From: UBA1563 sp037440065
Lineage (GTDB): Bacteria; Bacteroidota; Ignavibacteria; Ignavibacteriales; Ignavibacteriaceae
Assembly: GCA_037440065.1 (NCBI GenBank)
Contig: JBBIUV010000020.1
Coordinates: forward strand, 1 to 64,000
Length of the DNA stretch: 64,000 bases
Reading direction: 5' to 3'
Shown here piece after piece: positions 52,212 through 60,667 of the stretch. The position numbers were made by a program, and so were the translations under genes. Under the pieces are notes generated by a model. That model was given only the letters and a program-made list of their open reading frames with translations, had not been told where the DNA came from and made no database searches. Numbering within the stretch: position 1 is the first letter of the stretch; each line of letters opens with the position of its first letter.

Positions 52212-55200
52212 TTATTTCAACAGCAACATCTTATTCGTTTGAACAAAGCTACCGGCTTTTAACTGATAAAAATAAATACCAGAGCTTATTTCTTTATCCT
52301 TCAATTTAAAAGTTACGTTTTTAGTCCCGGCAGATTGAAGTTCGTTTACCAAAGTTGCAACTTCATTTCCGAGAACATCATACACTTTCAAGGTAACAAA
52401 ACTGCTTTGCGGAAGTTGGTAACTTATTACCGTTGAAGGATTAAATGGATTCGGGTAGTTATTGAACAGTGCATAGGAAGTTGGGTTAAGTTCTTCCGAA
52501 GTAAGGTCTGTAGTGGAATCGGGAGCAAAAGCTAACCCAAAAACACCTCTATAATTTGTGGTTCCAACCACGGTTGCGGCACCAGTAGTTTTATCAATTT
52601 TAATTAATGAACTAACGACATTCTCTTCACCGTAAGCTCCATAAAGATTTCCGTTATTATCAAACGCCAAAGCTCTTATTGTATTACTTCCGATACCTGC
52701 GTTTCCAACCAAAGTAGTATCTCCGGTTGTTTTATTTATTTTATAAATCCTATCTTTGTTCGAAGTAGCATCAATAGAGACGTAAACTTCTTCAGTTGTT
52801 GGTTCAATAGCTAATGCGGCAACTTTTATTTTGCTGGTAACTAAATAGGTTGTATCGCCTGTAGCAAGATCCATTTTATAAACCTTTTGAGTGGAGGCAA
52901 CTCCAATAAGATTTCCCGAAGCATCGAAAGTCATTGCAGAAAGTGTAACAGGTGCTTTAAATTGATATAATGCTTGTCCGGTTTCACCATCGACTTTAAC
53001 TACATAGGTTGGGTAACCCAGAGCGTAGTTAAAAGCAAAAAGTTCGTTAGTTGCACGATTGAGTGCAATACTTTTTAGAGGAGAAAATCCGGATAATCCC
53101 AATTCTGAACCAATTCCGGTCAGTCGATCAATTTTAATTAATTTACCGGTGCTACCGCTACCTCTTCCTGTGGAAGCATAGAGTGTACCTTTTGCTGCTT
53201 TGTTCAGCAAAATATAATTAATAGTGAAAGGAATTGTGACACTTGGTGTTTTGAAGTCGTTGGAAACAATCGTAATTCCGCCATTATAATATCCGGCTGA
53301 AAGAACCGATCCGTTTACCGTAACGTCAACATCTTTTGAGGAATTTAAGGTAGCCAGTGCCCCACTTCGAACAGATGTGTAGATTGAATTCATGCCCGGG
53401 AGAGTTGCTATTTCAAAATCATCAACAAAAAATCCCTGGTCAACAGAAAGTTGATCGCTATTAAATTGAAAAGCGAATTGAACCGAATCTGCATTGCCGG
53501 AAAGATCAGGAAATTGCAGCATGACTGTTTCCCAAGCTGTTGATTGTTCTTTAAGGATTCCCTTATTAGAAGTTGCTAACTCATTCCATGTCATTCCGTT
53601 ATCAAGCGAAACGAGGAAATAAACAAAATCGTATCCAACTTCAGATTTATTATAATAGTTGAACGATATCGATACTACATCTTGAGGTAGGATTTTTGAA
53701 AAGTCAAATTTAGGACTGTATAAAGTTCCTGTTACCAAACTATCGTAAATTGGATTTCCATTAATTTCTTTACCAAAATGAACTACAGTCGGTTTTGAGT
53801 GTCCATTTAATGTAGCAGGACCCAAGATTGTTCTTTGCCAGCCATGTGGTGCATCGCTAACTTGAGTAAAACCACCAAAGCCTGCTTCAAAATCATTTGC
53901 ATAAATCACTGTAGCTTTTGCAGCTTCATCACCAAAAAATCCATCGAGATTTGATTTTTTTGTTTTTAATTTTAAAAAACCGGACGGTTTATTTGCTTTT
54001 GCAGAAAGTGCAGTAAGAATTCTATAATTAAGTGGAGTATTACCAAGATTACTTAACGTTACGGTTTTGGTTTTTGGACCAATATCTTCCTTTGTGGCGA
54101 AGGAGAAATTACCAAGCACATCATGAGAGGTATTGATCTTTGGTGGTAACGCTCCCCCGGTATTCAATTCAAAGGGAACATCAACAACCAATTTATTAAC
54201 ATCGTTGGTGTGAATCCTTAATATTCCAAAATAAGATGCCGGTTTAGTTGCATTTGAAATAGTTAATGTAACGGTACTAGTTTGACCAACTGCTGTACTT
54301 CCTTGAGTTCCTTCCAATGTCACAGTTGCATCTGCCGGTTGAGCATAATTCAGAATAAATTCAAATTCATAAACAAGTGAATTGTCTAAACTTAGATTTG
54401 TAAATTGAAGTTGAAATTGCTTCTGGGTGTTGAGTTCAACATTGCCGAATTTTAAAGTATCTGTTCTATTATCCAGGTCAAGTGTGTCGGTACCGCTCAT
54501 AACTCTCATTGAAGCATATTTGAAATTATAATCAATACCATACCCGATAACTTCAAGCATTCTTAAATCTTGATTATTAATTTGTAATCTTGTTCCGGAA
54601 GCTAATGTTGGGTCCATAATTCCTATCCATCGATTTGCACCCAAGGATGGTGGACGAAGATCATCATCACGCCAGTGAGAAGATTGCTGCCCATCTCCAT
54701 TTAATCTTCCGCCGGTAGCTGTAGAAAGTTCAACTTCAGACTGTCCATCGAAAAAAACATGTGTACTGTAATAATATGTGGTGCCGTTTTCAGTAGCCCA
54801 GACAACACTATTCGCGGGGCCTGCAGTAGTTACGCGTGGAGCAGTTGAAAAACCTACTAAACTACCTGGGACAACTGCCTCCGGGCGAACACGGAACAAA
54901 TCCCATGGATAGTAAAGATCTTCTAACCCGGCATGGCTAGCAAATCCAGCTGCAGTTACGAATCCTAATGCATGACCAATCTCATGTGTACAAACCGCAT
55001 CAAAATCATATTTACCTGCGGTTATTCCATTTGAAGGATCTAAATCAAAAGGAAATCCAGAATTGAATCCAATTGCCGGAACACTTCCGAAAGGATTAAC
55101 GGCAGGGTCCGCACTGATATTTGCATCAACAAAACCTAAAGCTTGTAAATTTATTAGGGTCCCGATTCCTCTTGATAAATTAGCCGGAACCGTTGATGGT

Positions 55201-55796
55201 GTTGGATTAGGGATTGCATTGTAAAGATCAGCTAATTGAGTGTTTCCCGGTTTAAGGTCTTTTAATTTTTGAATAAAATCGGGAACAAGGGCATTGACGT
55301 TTGGTGCCTTAAAAGCGTAATAAGCAGTAGTGGATGTTGATCCTAAAACACCTGTATTAAATGCTGTTCCAAATCTTGTTGGCCCATAATCAACGTCAAT
55401 AACAGTAGTCATTGGAGTGGTGAGTACTCTCTCCCATCTGGCGGCGGCTCTTCTAAAAGCTAAAATTGCATCAGGGTATTGCATTAATTGATCGGTTGCT
55501 CTTAAAATGATTTTTATTCCTCTTAATGAGGATGCATCATTAAGTGAGGGAAGAATATGCAGATTAGTTGCTGCGACCGAATTGTCTAAAGAAGTTGCAT
55601 CGGTTACAACCTCTTCGCAATTTACCGCTCCATTTTTATCAACTTTGTTGATGAAGGTAGTTTCCTTTTCGAAGCGTTTGTATTTACTTAGAATTCCATC
55701 TTGCCCTTTAATAAGCACTGAAGAAAAAGTAAGCAAAGAAAGTAGAGTAAAAACCCAAATTTTAGGAAAATAGGTTTGCCGGGAAAAATTAATCAT
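52212..55796 (-). CDS. Giant T9SS-secreted zinc metalloprotease-like protein
   Basis: A 1194-residue exported protein. After the signal peptide (about 1-32) comes a metalloprotease-like domain (about 70-430) with zinc motif HEIGHALGF (His271-Glu272...His275) and the insert SHAGLEDLYYPWDLFR; the layout resembles the secreted 'HEIGH' metalloproteases often called NF038122-type. HYDIN/choice-of-anchor-like beta domains follow (about 445-590), then a MAM/concanavalin-like segment (about 630-800, ending FVDDFEIA), a propeller-like region (about 860-1090) and a T9SS tail (YALFNNYPNPFNP). It probably degrades or remodels extracellular protein. The third zinc ligand is not obvious from sequence. Confidence 0.82.
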   Translation of the reverse strand: MINFSRQTYFPKIWVFTLLSLLTFSSVLIKGQDGILSKYKRFEKETTFINKVDKNGAVNCEEVVTDATSLDNSVAATNLHILPSLNDASSLRGIKIILRATDQLMQYPDAILAFRRAAARWERVLTTPMTTVIDVDYGPTRFGTAFNTGVLGSTSTTAYYAFKAPNVNALVPDFIQKLKDLKPGNTQLADLYNAIPNPTPSTVPANLSRGIGTLINLQALGFVDANISADPAVNPFGSVPAIGFNSGFPFDLDPSNGITAGKYDFDAVCTHEIGHALGFVTAAGFASHAGLEDLYYPWDLFRVRPEAVVPGSLVGFSTAPRVTTAGPANSVVWATENGTTYYYSTHVFFDGQSEVELSTATGGRLNGDGQQSSHWRDDDLRPPSLGANRWIGIMDPTLASGTRLQINNQDLRMLEVIGYGIDYNFKYASMRVMSGTDTLDLDNRTDTLKFGNVELNTQKQFQLQFTNLSLDNSLVYEFEFILNYAQPADATVTLEGTQGSTAVGQTSTVTLTISNATKPASYFGILRIHTNDVNKLVVDVPFELNTGGALPPKINTSHDVLGNFSFATKEDIGPKTKTVTLSNLGNTPLNYRILTALSAKANKPSGFLKLKTKKSNLDGFFGDEAAKATVIYANDFEAGFGGFTQVSDAPHGWQRTILGPATLNGHSKPTVVHFGKEINGNPIYDSLVTGTLYSPKFDFSKILPQDVVSISFNYYNKSEVGYDFVYFLVSLDNGMTWNELATSNKGILKEQSTAWETVMLQFPDLSGNADSVQFAFQFNSDQLSVDQGFFVDDFEIATLPGMNSIYTSVRSGALATLNSSKDVDVTVNGSVLSAGYYNGGITIVSNDFKTPSVTIPFTINYILLNKAAKGTLYASTGRGSGSTGKLIKIDRLTGIGSELGLSGFSPLKSIALNRATNELFAFNYALGYPTYVVKVDGETGQALYQFKAPVTLSAMTFDASGNLIGVASTQKVYKMDLATGDTTYLVTSKIKVAALAIEPTTEEVYVSIDATSNKDRIYKINKTTGDTTLVGNAGIGSNTIRALAFDNNGNLYGAYGEENVVSSLIKIDKTTGAATVVGTTNYRGVFGLAFAPDSTTDLTSEELNPTSYALFNNYPNPFNPSTVISYQLPQSSFVTLKVYDVLGNEVATLVNELQSAGTKNVTFKLKDKEISSGIYFYQLKAGSFVQTNKMLLLK

Positions 55797-55911
55797 GGTT
55801 TCTCCGTTTGATGGTAGAAGTAATTATTAAATAATTAATAGGAATAGAAAAATATTATGTTTTGAAATTATAAAAACGGAGTGTTAATAGCAAGCGAAGT
55901 TTGGGGGAATA

Positions 55912-55957
55912 GAGGCTGCAGTGCTAGACAAAACTCATCGTTTTGAACTACAGCCTC
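55912..55957. terminator. Long imperfect hairpin between converging/adjacent genes
   Basis: GAGGCTGCAG (55912-55921) pairs with CTACAGCCTC (55948-55957) with one mismatch, and inside it CAAAAC (55929-55934) pairs with GTTTTG (55940-55945). It lies 22 bases beyond the stop of the minus-strand gene at 55979. No clear T-run, so terminator status is uncertain. Confidence 0.5.
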
Positions 55958-55978
55958 ATAAGAAAGTTGAAACGAAAT

Positions 55979-56176
55979 TTATTTTTTTGCTTCTTTAACT
56001 TTGCATGTTGAAATACCGAAAGGCAAATATAATGGGCAGCTACCCATTGAAGCGGTAAACAATGGAATTATTCCCAAAACTCCCCACCAAGCCTGGTTGT
56101 ATAATCCAAGTCCAACAACGGTAATTCCAATAACAATTCGCAGAACACGGTCGATTGATCCAACATTTTTCTTCAT
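55979..56176 (-). CDS. DUF2892 (YgaP-like) small membrane protein
   Basis: A 65-residue protein with the DUF2892 start KKNVGSIDRVLRIVIG, two membrane helices and a C-terminal CPLYLPFGISTCK. The family occurs alone or fused to rhodanese domains; its role is not established. The start at 56176 is fixed by AAAGGAAAA just upstream; the frame stays open 48 nt further. Confidence 0.85.
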   Translation of the reverse strand: MKKNVGSIDRVLRIVIGITVVGLGLYNQAWWGVLGIIPLFTASMGSCPLYLPFGISTCKVKEAKK

Positions 56177-56332
56177 GAACTTTTCCTTTAGGTTATGTGT
56201 ATCGTTTGATGATTTTCGAAGCAATAAGATTCATAAATTATTTTCTGATTCGCTTTATAAAGAGAAACTTATAAACGATTTCACTAAATTTGTAACAAAA
56301 ATTATCGAATTTATAAAACACGGAATTAGTTT

Positions 56333-56686
56333 TTGGAAAATATAAACAGAATAATTGTAATTGGTGATAAACTCTTAATTAAACCGGAAGCTGAATCGGG
56401 AAAAACTACATCAGGACTCTATCTCCCTCCTGGTGTAAAAGAGAAAGAAAATATTCAAAGCGGTTATGTAATTAAAGCCGGTCCCGGTTTTCCTATTGGA
56501 TTACCTTCTGAGGATGAACCGTGGAAAGAGCAAAAAGAGAAAGTAAAGTATATCCCTCTTCAGGTTAAAGAAGGAGACCTAGCGATCTTTCTAAAAAAGG
56601 ATGCTTACGAAATTGAATATCAACATGAAAAATATTTTATCATTCCGCAAAGTGCAGTGTTAATGCTTATCCGGGATGATTTTTAA
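56333..56686 (+). CDS. GroES-like co-chaperone paralogue with an insertion
   Basis: A 117-residue GroES-fold protein: VIGDKLLIKPEAESGKTTSGLYLPPGVKEKENIQSGYVIKAGPG covers the first strands and the mobile loop position (TTSGLYLPPG), and GDLAIFLKKDAYEIEYQHEKYFIIP the C-terminal half. About 20 extra residues (PIGLPSEDEPWKEQKEKVKY) sit in the middle, where standard GroES (about 95 residues) has none. No groEL follows, so it is unlikely to be the main GroES. Start TTG at 56333. Confidence 0.8.
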   Translation: MENINRIIVIGDKLLIKPEAESGKTTSGLYLPPGVKEKENIQSGYVIKAGPGFPIGLPSEDEPWKEQKEKVKYIPLQVKEGDLAIFLKKDAYEIEYQHEKYFIIPQSAVLMLIRDDF

Positions 56687-56696
56687 AGATAAAAAA

Positions 56697-58265
56697 TTAA
56701 GACAAGTTTACTTTTTTCTCAACCGCATTGAGCAGCGTGTCGTTTTTAATCAGTTCTCTAATTTTTTTAATATCGTCATAAAGCAGCCGATCATTATTTA
56801 ACGGTTTAACTACTTTTCTGATTTCATTGTACGCAGCTAATGTTCCCTTACCTGGTTTTAAAGGTTTAAGGAATTCTAATCCTTGAGCAGATGCCATCAA
56901 CTCAATCGCCAAAACATTTTCAAGATTAAGAAGAATACGATAACATTTTTGCGCCGCAATTGAACCCATCGAATTATGATCTTCTTGATTTGCTGAAGTT
57001 GGAATTGAATCCACACTTGCCGGATGCGCAAGAACTTTATTTTCTGAAACTAAACTCGCTGCGGTATATTGCGCGATCATCATCCCGGAATTAATCCCGC
57101 CATGCCTTGTCAGAAATCGAGGCAAACCTTGACTCAACGCTCCATTGACCAATCTTTCGGTTCTTCGTTCAGAAACATTTGCAAGTTCGGAAAGAGCGAT
57201 CGCTAAAAAGTCCATTGCCAGTGCCATCGGTTGTCCGTGAAAATTTCCTCCTTCGAGATGTTCTTTTGTAGCGGGAAAGATAAGTGGATTATCATTTGCA
57301 GAATTTATTTCAATTGCGACACGTGAGGTTACATAATCAATTGCATCTCTTGAAGCGCCATGAATTTGTGGTACACAGCGGATGGAATATGCGTCCTGTA
57401 CGCGCGCATCATTTTTTATGTGTGATGTACGTATTTCACTTCCATCGATGAGAGAGAGAATATTTTTCGCTGTGTCCAATTGACCTTGATATGGTCTTAA
57501 TTGATGAAGTTTTTTGTCAAACGCTTTATCGGTAGCACGAAGAGCTTCGTGAGAAAGCGCCGCGGCGATATCTGCAATCTTTTTTAATTTGTTTGCACGC
57601 ACAGAAAGAAATGACGCAAAAGAGGTCATCATTTGTGTTCCATTTATCAACGCCAAACCTTCTTTTGCTTGAAGTTTTACAGGCTGCAAACCAAATCTTT
57701 TTAACGCGATTTTAGATGAAATAATTTTTGCTGATCGTTCATTGGCATCATTTACATTTTTCAAAACCTGAACATTTCCTTTTCCGATCATCGCAAGAAC
57801 AAGATGAGAAAGCTGAACTAAATCACCGCTAGAACCAACCGAACCTTGCGACGGTACAACAGCAATAATATTATTATTTATCATTTCCACTAAAAGTTGA
57901 ACGGTTGAAGGACGGATTCCCGAATGCCCTTTTGCAAGTGCATTAACTCGCAGCAGCATCATGATCTTTACAATAAAAGGAGGAAGTAATTCACCGCAGC
58001 CAACTGCATGGCTAACAATTAAATTTTCTTGTAACTGTTCAAGATCGTTGTGAGAGATTTTAACGTTACTAAATTCGCCAAAGCCGGTTGTAACTCCGTA
58101 AATGACGTCATCTTTCGCTATCCACTCCTCAACCAGTTTGCGAGACAGCACCATTTTTTTTAAAGCCGAATCTTTGATCTTCACTTTTATATTTTGTTCA
58201 ACAAATCTTTCGATCTGGTTAATTGAAAGAGAATTGCCGTCAAGTAAAAGCATTTTTTCAGCCAT
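56697..58265 (-). CDS. hutH: Histidine ammonia-lyase family enzyme with Ser-Ser-Gly MIO triad
   Basis: A 522-residue aromatic amino-acid lyase. Specificity segment LQENLIVSHAVGCG carries the Ser-His pair of histidine ammonia-lyases (Tyr lyases have His-His, Phe lyases Phe-Leu). Family motifs NALAKG, EGLALINGTQ, VQDAYSIRC and NQEDHNSMGS are present. The self-processing triad, Ala-Ser-Gly in nearly all HutH, is Ser145-Ser146-Gly147 here (GSVGSSGDL, codons TCT AGC GGT). The enzyme removes ammonia from histidine to give urocanate. No other hut gene is near. Its first 8 nt overlap the end of hflX. Confidence 0.87.
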   Translation of the reverse strand: MAEKMLLLDGNSLSINQIERFVEQNIKVKIKDSALKKMVLSRKLVEEWIAKDDVIYGVTTGFGEFSNVKISHNDLEQLQENLIVSHAVGCGELLPPFIVKIMMLLRVNALAKGHSGIRPSTVQLLVEMINNNIIAVVPSQGSVGSSGDLVQLSHLVLAMIGKGNVQVLKNVNDANERSAKIISSKIALKRFGLQPVKLQAKEGLALINGTQMMTSFASFLSVRANKLKKIADIAAALSHEALRATDKAFDKKLHQLRPYQGQLDTAKNILSLIDGSEIRTSHIKNDARVQDAYSIRCVPQIHGASRDAIDYVTSRVAIEINSANDNPLIFPATKEHLEGGNFHGQPMALAMDFLAIALSELANVSERRTERLVNGALSQGLPRFLTRHGGINSGMMIAQYTAASLVSENKVLAHPASVDSIPTSANQEDHNSMGSIAAQKCYRILLNLENVLAIELMASAQGLEFLKPLKPGKGTLAAYNEIRKVVKPLNNDRLLYDDIKKIRELIKNDTLLNAVEKKVNLS

Positions 58266-59535
58266 CGATCATCTTCCTGATTTTATTTGAATTTTCTTTT
58301 GTCGCTCTGTAAGTAATGTTCACGAATTTTTGAGAATATTTTATTGATAAAACTTCTGTGAGTGAATGAATTATGGAAATTATTTTTGCATCGGAGATTT
58401 TTATTTTGACTGATTCTTCAACGTGCGAATCAATAAAATTGTCCTTTATCATCGTGAGCAGCGAGGAAACATTTATTCCTCTTTCAGCCGAAATAACAAC
58501 CGAATGCTGGTAACTATGTTTTAGTTCATCCAACAATGAACGATCTTCCAGAAGATCAACTTTGTTAAAGACTTTTATTTGCGGTTTCTTTTCGCAGTGA
58601 AGGTCCTTTAACGTCTGTTCAACCACCTGGATATGATCTTTGAAATAAGGATGCGAAAGATCAACCACGTGCAAAATTAGATCAGCCTGATCGACTTCAT
58701 TTAAAGTGCTTTTGAATGATGCGATCAAATGAGCCGGAAGTTTTCGTATAAATCCTACCGTATCGCTAAGAAGAATTTTATTGGTTTTATCTAGTTCAAA
58801 AGATTTTGTAGTTGAATCTAACGTGGCAAAAAGTTTGTCTTCAGCCAAAACTTCCGCATGTGTAATAAGATTGAAGAGTGTAGATTTTCCAGCATTTGTA
58901 TATCCTACAAGCGAGACCCGGAAAAAATCTTTTCTCGAATGGGTTTGCGTCTGTTTCTGCGATTCAATTTTTATCAGTTTTTCTTTTAAAGAACTTATTC
59001 TTGTTCTGATAATTCTTCTATCGGTCTCAATCTGTGTTTCACCGGGACCTTTTGTTCCGATACCGCCAAACTGTTTTGAAAGATGCGTCCAGGCGCGGGT
59101 TAAGCGGGGAAGTAAATATTGGAGTTGAGCCAGTTCAACTTGAGTTTTTGCCTCTTTTGTTTTTGCGTGCGAAGCAAAAATATCAAGGATCAAACCACTC
59201 CTATCAACAATTTTTTTAGAGACTATTTTTTCAAGATTTCTCACCTGCATCGGTGAAAGATCGTCGTTAAAAATTATAAGATCGATATCATTCAAATCGG
59301 CAAGTTGAGCCAATTCTTCAACTTTTCCTTTACCGAGATATAATGCTCTATCAGGTAAGATTCTGTCTTGAGAAATTTTCATAATTGTTTCTGCCCCCGC
59401 AGTAGCAGCAAGTTCTTCCAGCTCCTGGAGTTGTTCAATTAAAATTTCTCTGGTTATATCTTTGGTTCGCAAACCGATTAATATTGCTCGTTCGGTTGTT
59501 GGTCTCGGAACGTCGAACATATTTATTTTGGTCAA
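58258..59535 (-). CDS. hflX: Ribosome-associated GTPase HflX
   Basis: A 425-residue HflX: N-terminal HflX domain with LIIFNDDLSPMQVRNLE, GPGETQIETDRR, then the G domain with P-loop GYTNAGKST, DTVGFIRKLP and FNKVD. It splits stalled or hibernating ribosomes. The initiator is TTG at 59535 with AGGA 7 nt upstream; an ATG at 59520 has no SD. Confidence 0.94.
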   Translation of the reverse strand: MTKINMFDVPRPTTERAILIGLRTKDITREILIEQLQELEELAATAGAETIMKISQDRILPDRALYLGKGKVEELAQLADLNDIDLIIFNDDLSPMQVRNLEKIVSKKIVDRSGLILDIFASHAKTKEAKTQVELAQLQYLLPRLTRAWTHLSKQFGGIGTKGPGETQIETDRRIIRTRISSLKEKLIKIESQKQTQTHSRKDFFRVSLVGYTNAGKSTLFNLITHAEVLAEDKLFATLDSTTKSFELDKTNKILLSDTVGFIRKLPAHLIASFKSTLNEVDQADLILHVVDLSHPYFKDHIQVVEQTLKDLHCEKKPQIKVFNKVDLLEDRSLLDELKHSYQHSVVISAERGINVSSLLTMIKDNFIDSHVEESVKIKISDAKIISIIHSLTEVLSIKYSQKFVNITYRATKENSNKIRKMIDG

Positions 59536-59671
59536 ATTAAATTCCTAATTCTTAAAAGTTTCTTTGAAAAAATAGAGAATCGCCTTGCTGTATCCAAAGG
59601 AAAGAAAAATTTATTCGCTTTTTGAAATTGATTATATTGCAGATGAAAAAAGAAATAACGAAGTGAATTAA

Positions 59672-60457
59672 ATGGAAAATACTTTTCCCCTTACCTTGGT
59701 TGGAAAACTGGGAAACAAAACACTAAATGTTTTACAAGAAGTCGGCGAAATCTCGAAACTCTTTTTCGGGATTATAAAAAGTTTTTCAAAGGTGTTCAAA
59801 AGTAGAAAACTTATTCTTTTCCAAATGGAACATATTGGAGTAAATTCACTTCCTTTGGTTTCTATTGTTGCGGTTTTTACCGGAGCCGTTGCTGCATGGC
59901 AGGCGGCATATCAATTAAAAGGAATTGCGCCGTTGTCTTTTCTTGGCGCAGCAACCAGTCGTGCAATTATTACTGAGCTGGGTCCGGTGCTCACTGGAAT
60001 AATCATCGCGGGAAGAGTTGGTGCATCAATTGCGGCTGAACTGGGAACGATGAAAGTTACCGAACAAATCGACGCGCTAGAAAGCATGGCGATAAGTCCC
60101 GTGCGCTATTTAGCAATGCCGAGATTTTTGGCTTCCATTATTATGATGCCGTTAATTGTTGTTTTTGCAAATTTTATTGCGGTTACCGGCGCTTACTTTG
60201 TATCAAATTTTTTTATGGATGTTTCTTCCGCTGTTTTTTTTGGCTCTGTTAAAAGATATTTCTTGATTTCAGATTTCACCTACGGACTTATAAAAACTAT
60301 TTTCTTCGGCGGTGCAACAGCACTACTCGGATGTCACATCGGTCTAAGAACCGAAGGAGGAGCTGAAGGCGTTGGATTTTCAACGATACGCTCTTTTGTA
60401 CTTTCCTCTGCAGCCATTCTAATTCTTGATTACGTCTTATGGATGTTGTTTGTGTGA
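59672..60457 (+). CDS. mlaE: MlaE-type ABC transporter permease
   Basis: A 261-residue integral membrane protein of the MlaE/YrbE family: MEHIGVNSLPLVSIVAVFTGAVAAWQ, the EQ-loop LGPVLTGIIIAGRVGASIAAELGTMKVTEQIDALESM that contacts the ATPase, and PRFLASIIMMPLI. It moves phospholipid between membranes with MlaF and MlaD. Neither partner follows: a repeat array and then a malic enzyme come next, so the ATPase and MCE protein must be elsewhere. Confidence 0.92.
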   Translation: MENTFPLTLVGKLGNKTLNVLQEVGEISKLFFGIIKSFSKVFKSRKLILFQMEHIGVNSLPLVSIVAVFTGAVAAWQAAYQLKGIAPLSFLGAATSRAIITELGPVLTGIIIAGRVGASIAAELGTMKVTEQIDALESMAISPVRYLAMPRFLASIIMMPLIVVFANFIAVTGAYFVSNFFMDVSSAVFFGSVKRYFLISDFTYGLIKTIFFGGATALLGCHIGLRTEGGAEGVGFSTIRSFVLSSAAILILDYVLWMLFV

Positions 60458-60462
60458 GATAA

Positions 60463-60504
60463 GTAGAAATTAGAAAGTGGAAAGTGGAAGGGAAAATGTA
60501 GAAG
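60463..60504 (+). repeat. Tandem heptamer repeat (GTAGAAA type, 6 units)
   Basis: GTAGAAA, TTAGAAA, GTGGAAA, GTGGAAG, GGAAAAT, GTAGAAG in a constant 7-bp phase, starting 6 bases after the mlaE stop codon. Same family as the array at 6295-6336. Confidence 0.85.
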
Positions 60505-60667
60505 ATTAAACTCTGTTTAACTTTAAACTATCGACTTTCAACAACCAAACGGCAGCACATCATCGACAAATTCTTTTCTTCCTTCAAAAAGAATTTTGTA
60601 GTTTTGATATATGAAAAAAGAACATTTACACGTTCGCTATCCTAACCAATATTTTTAAGGACTCACC

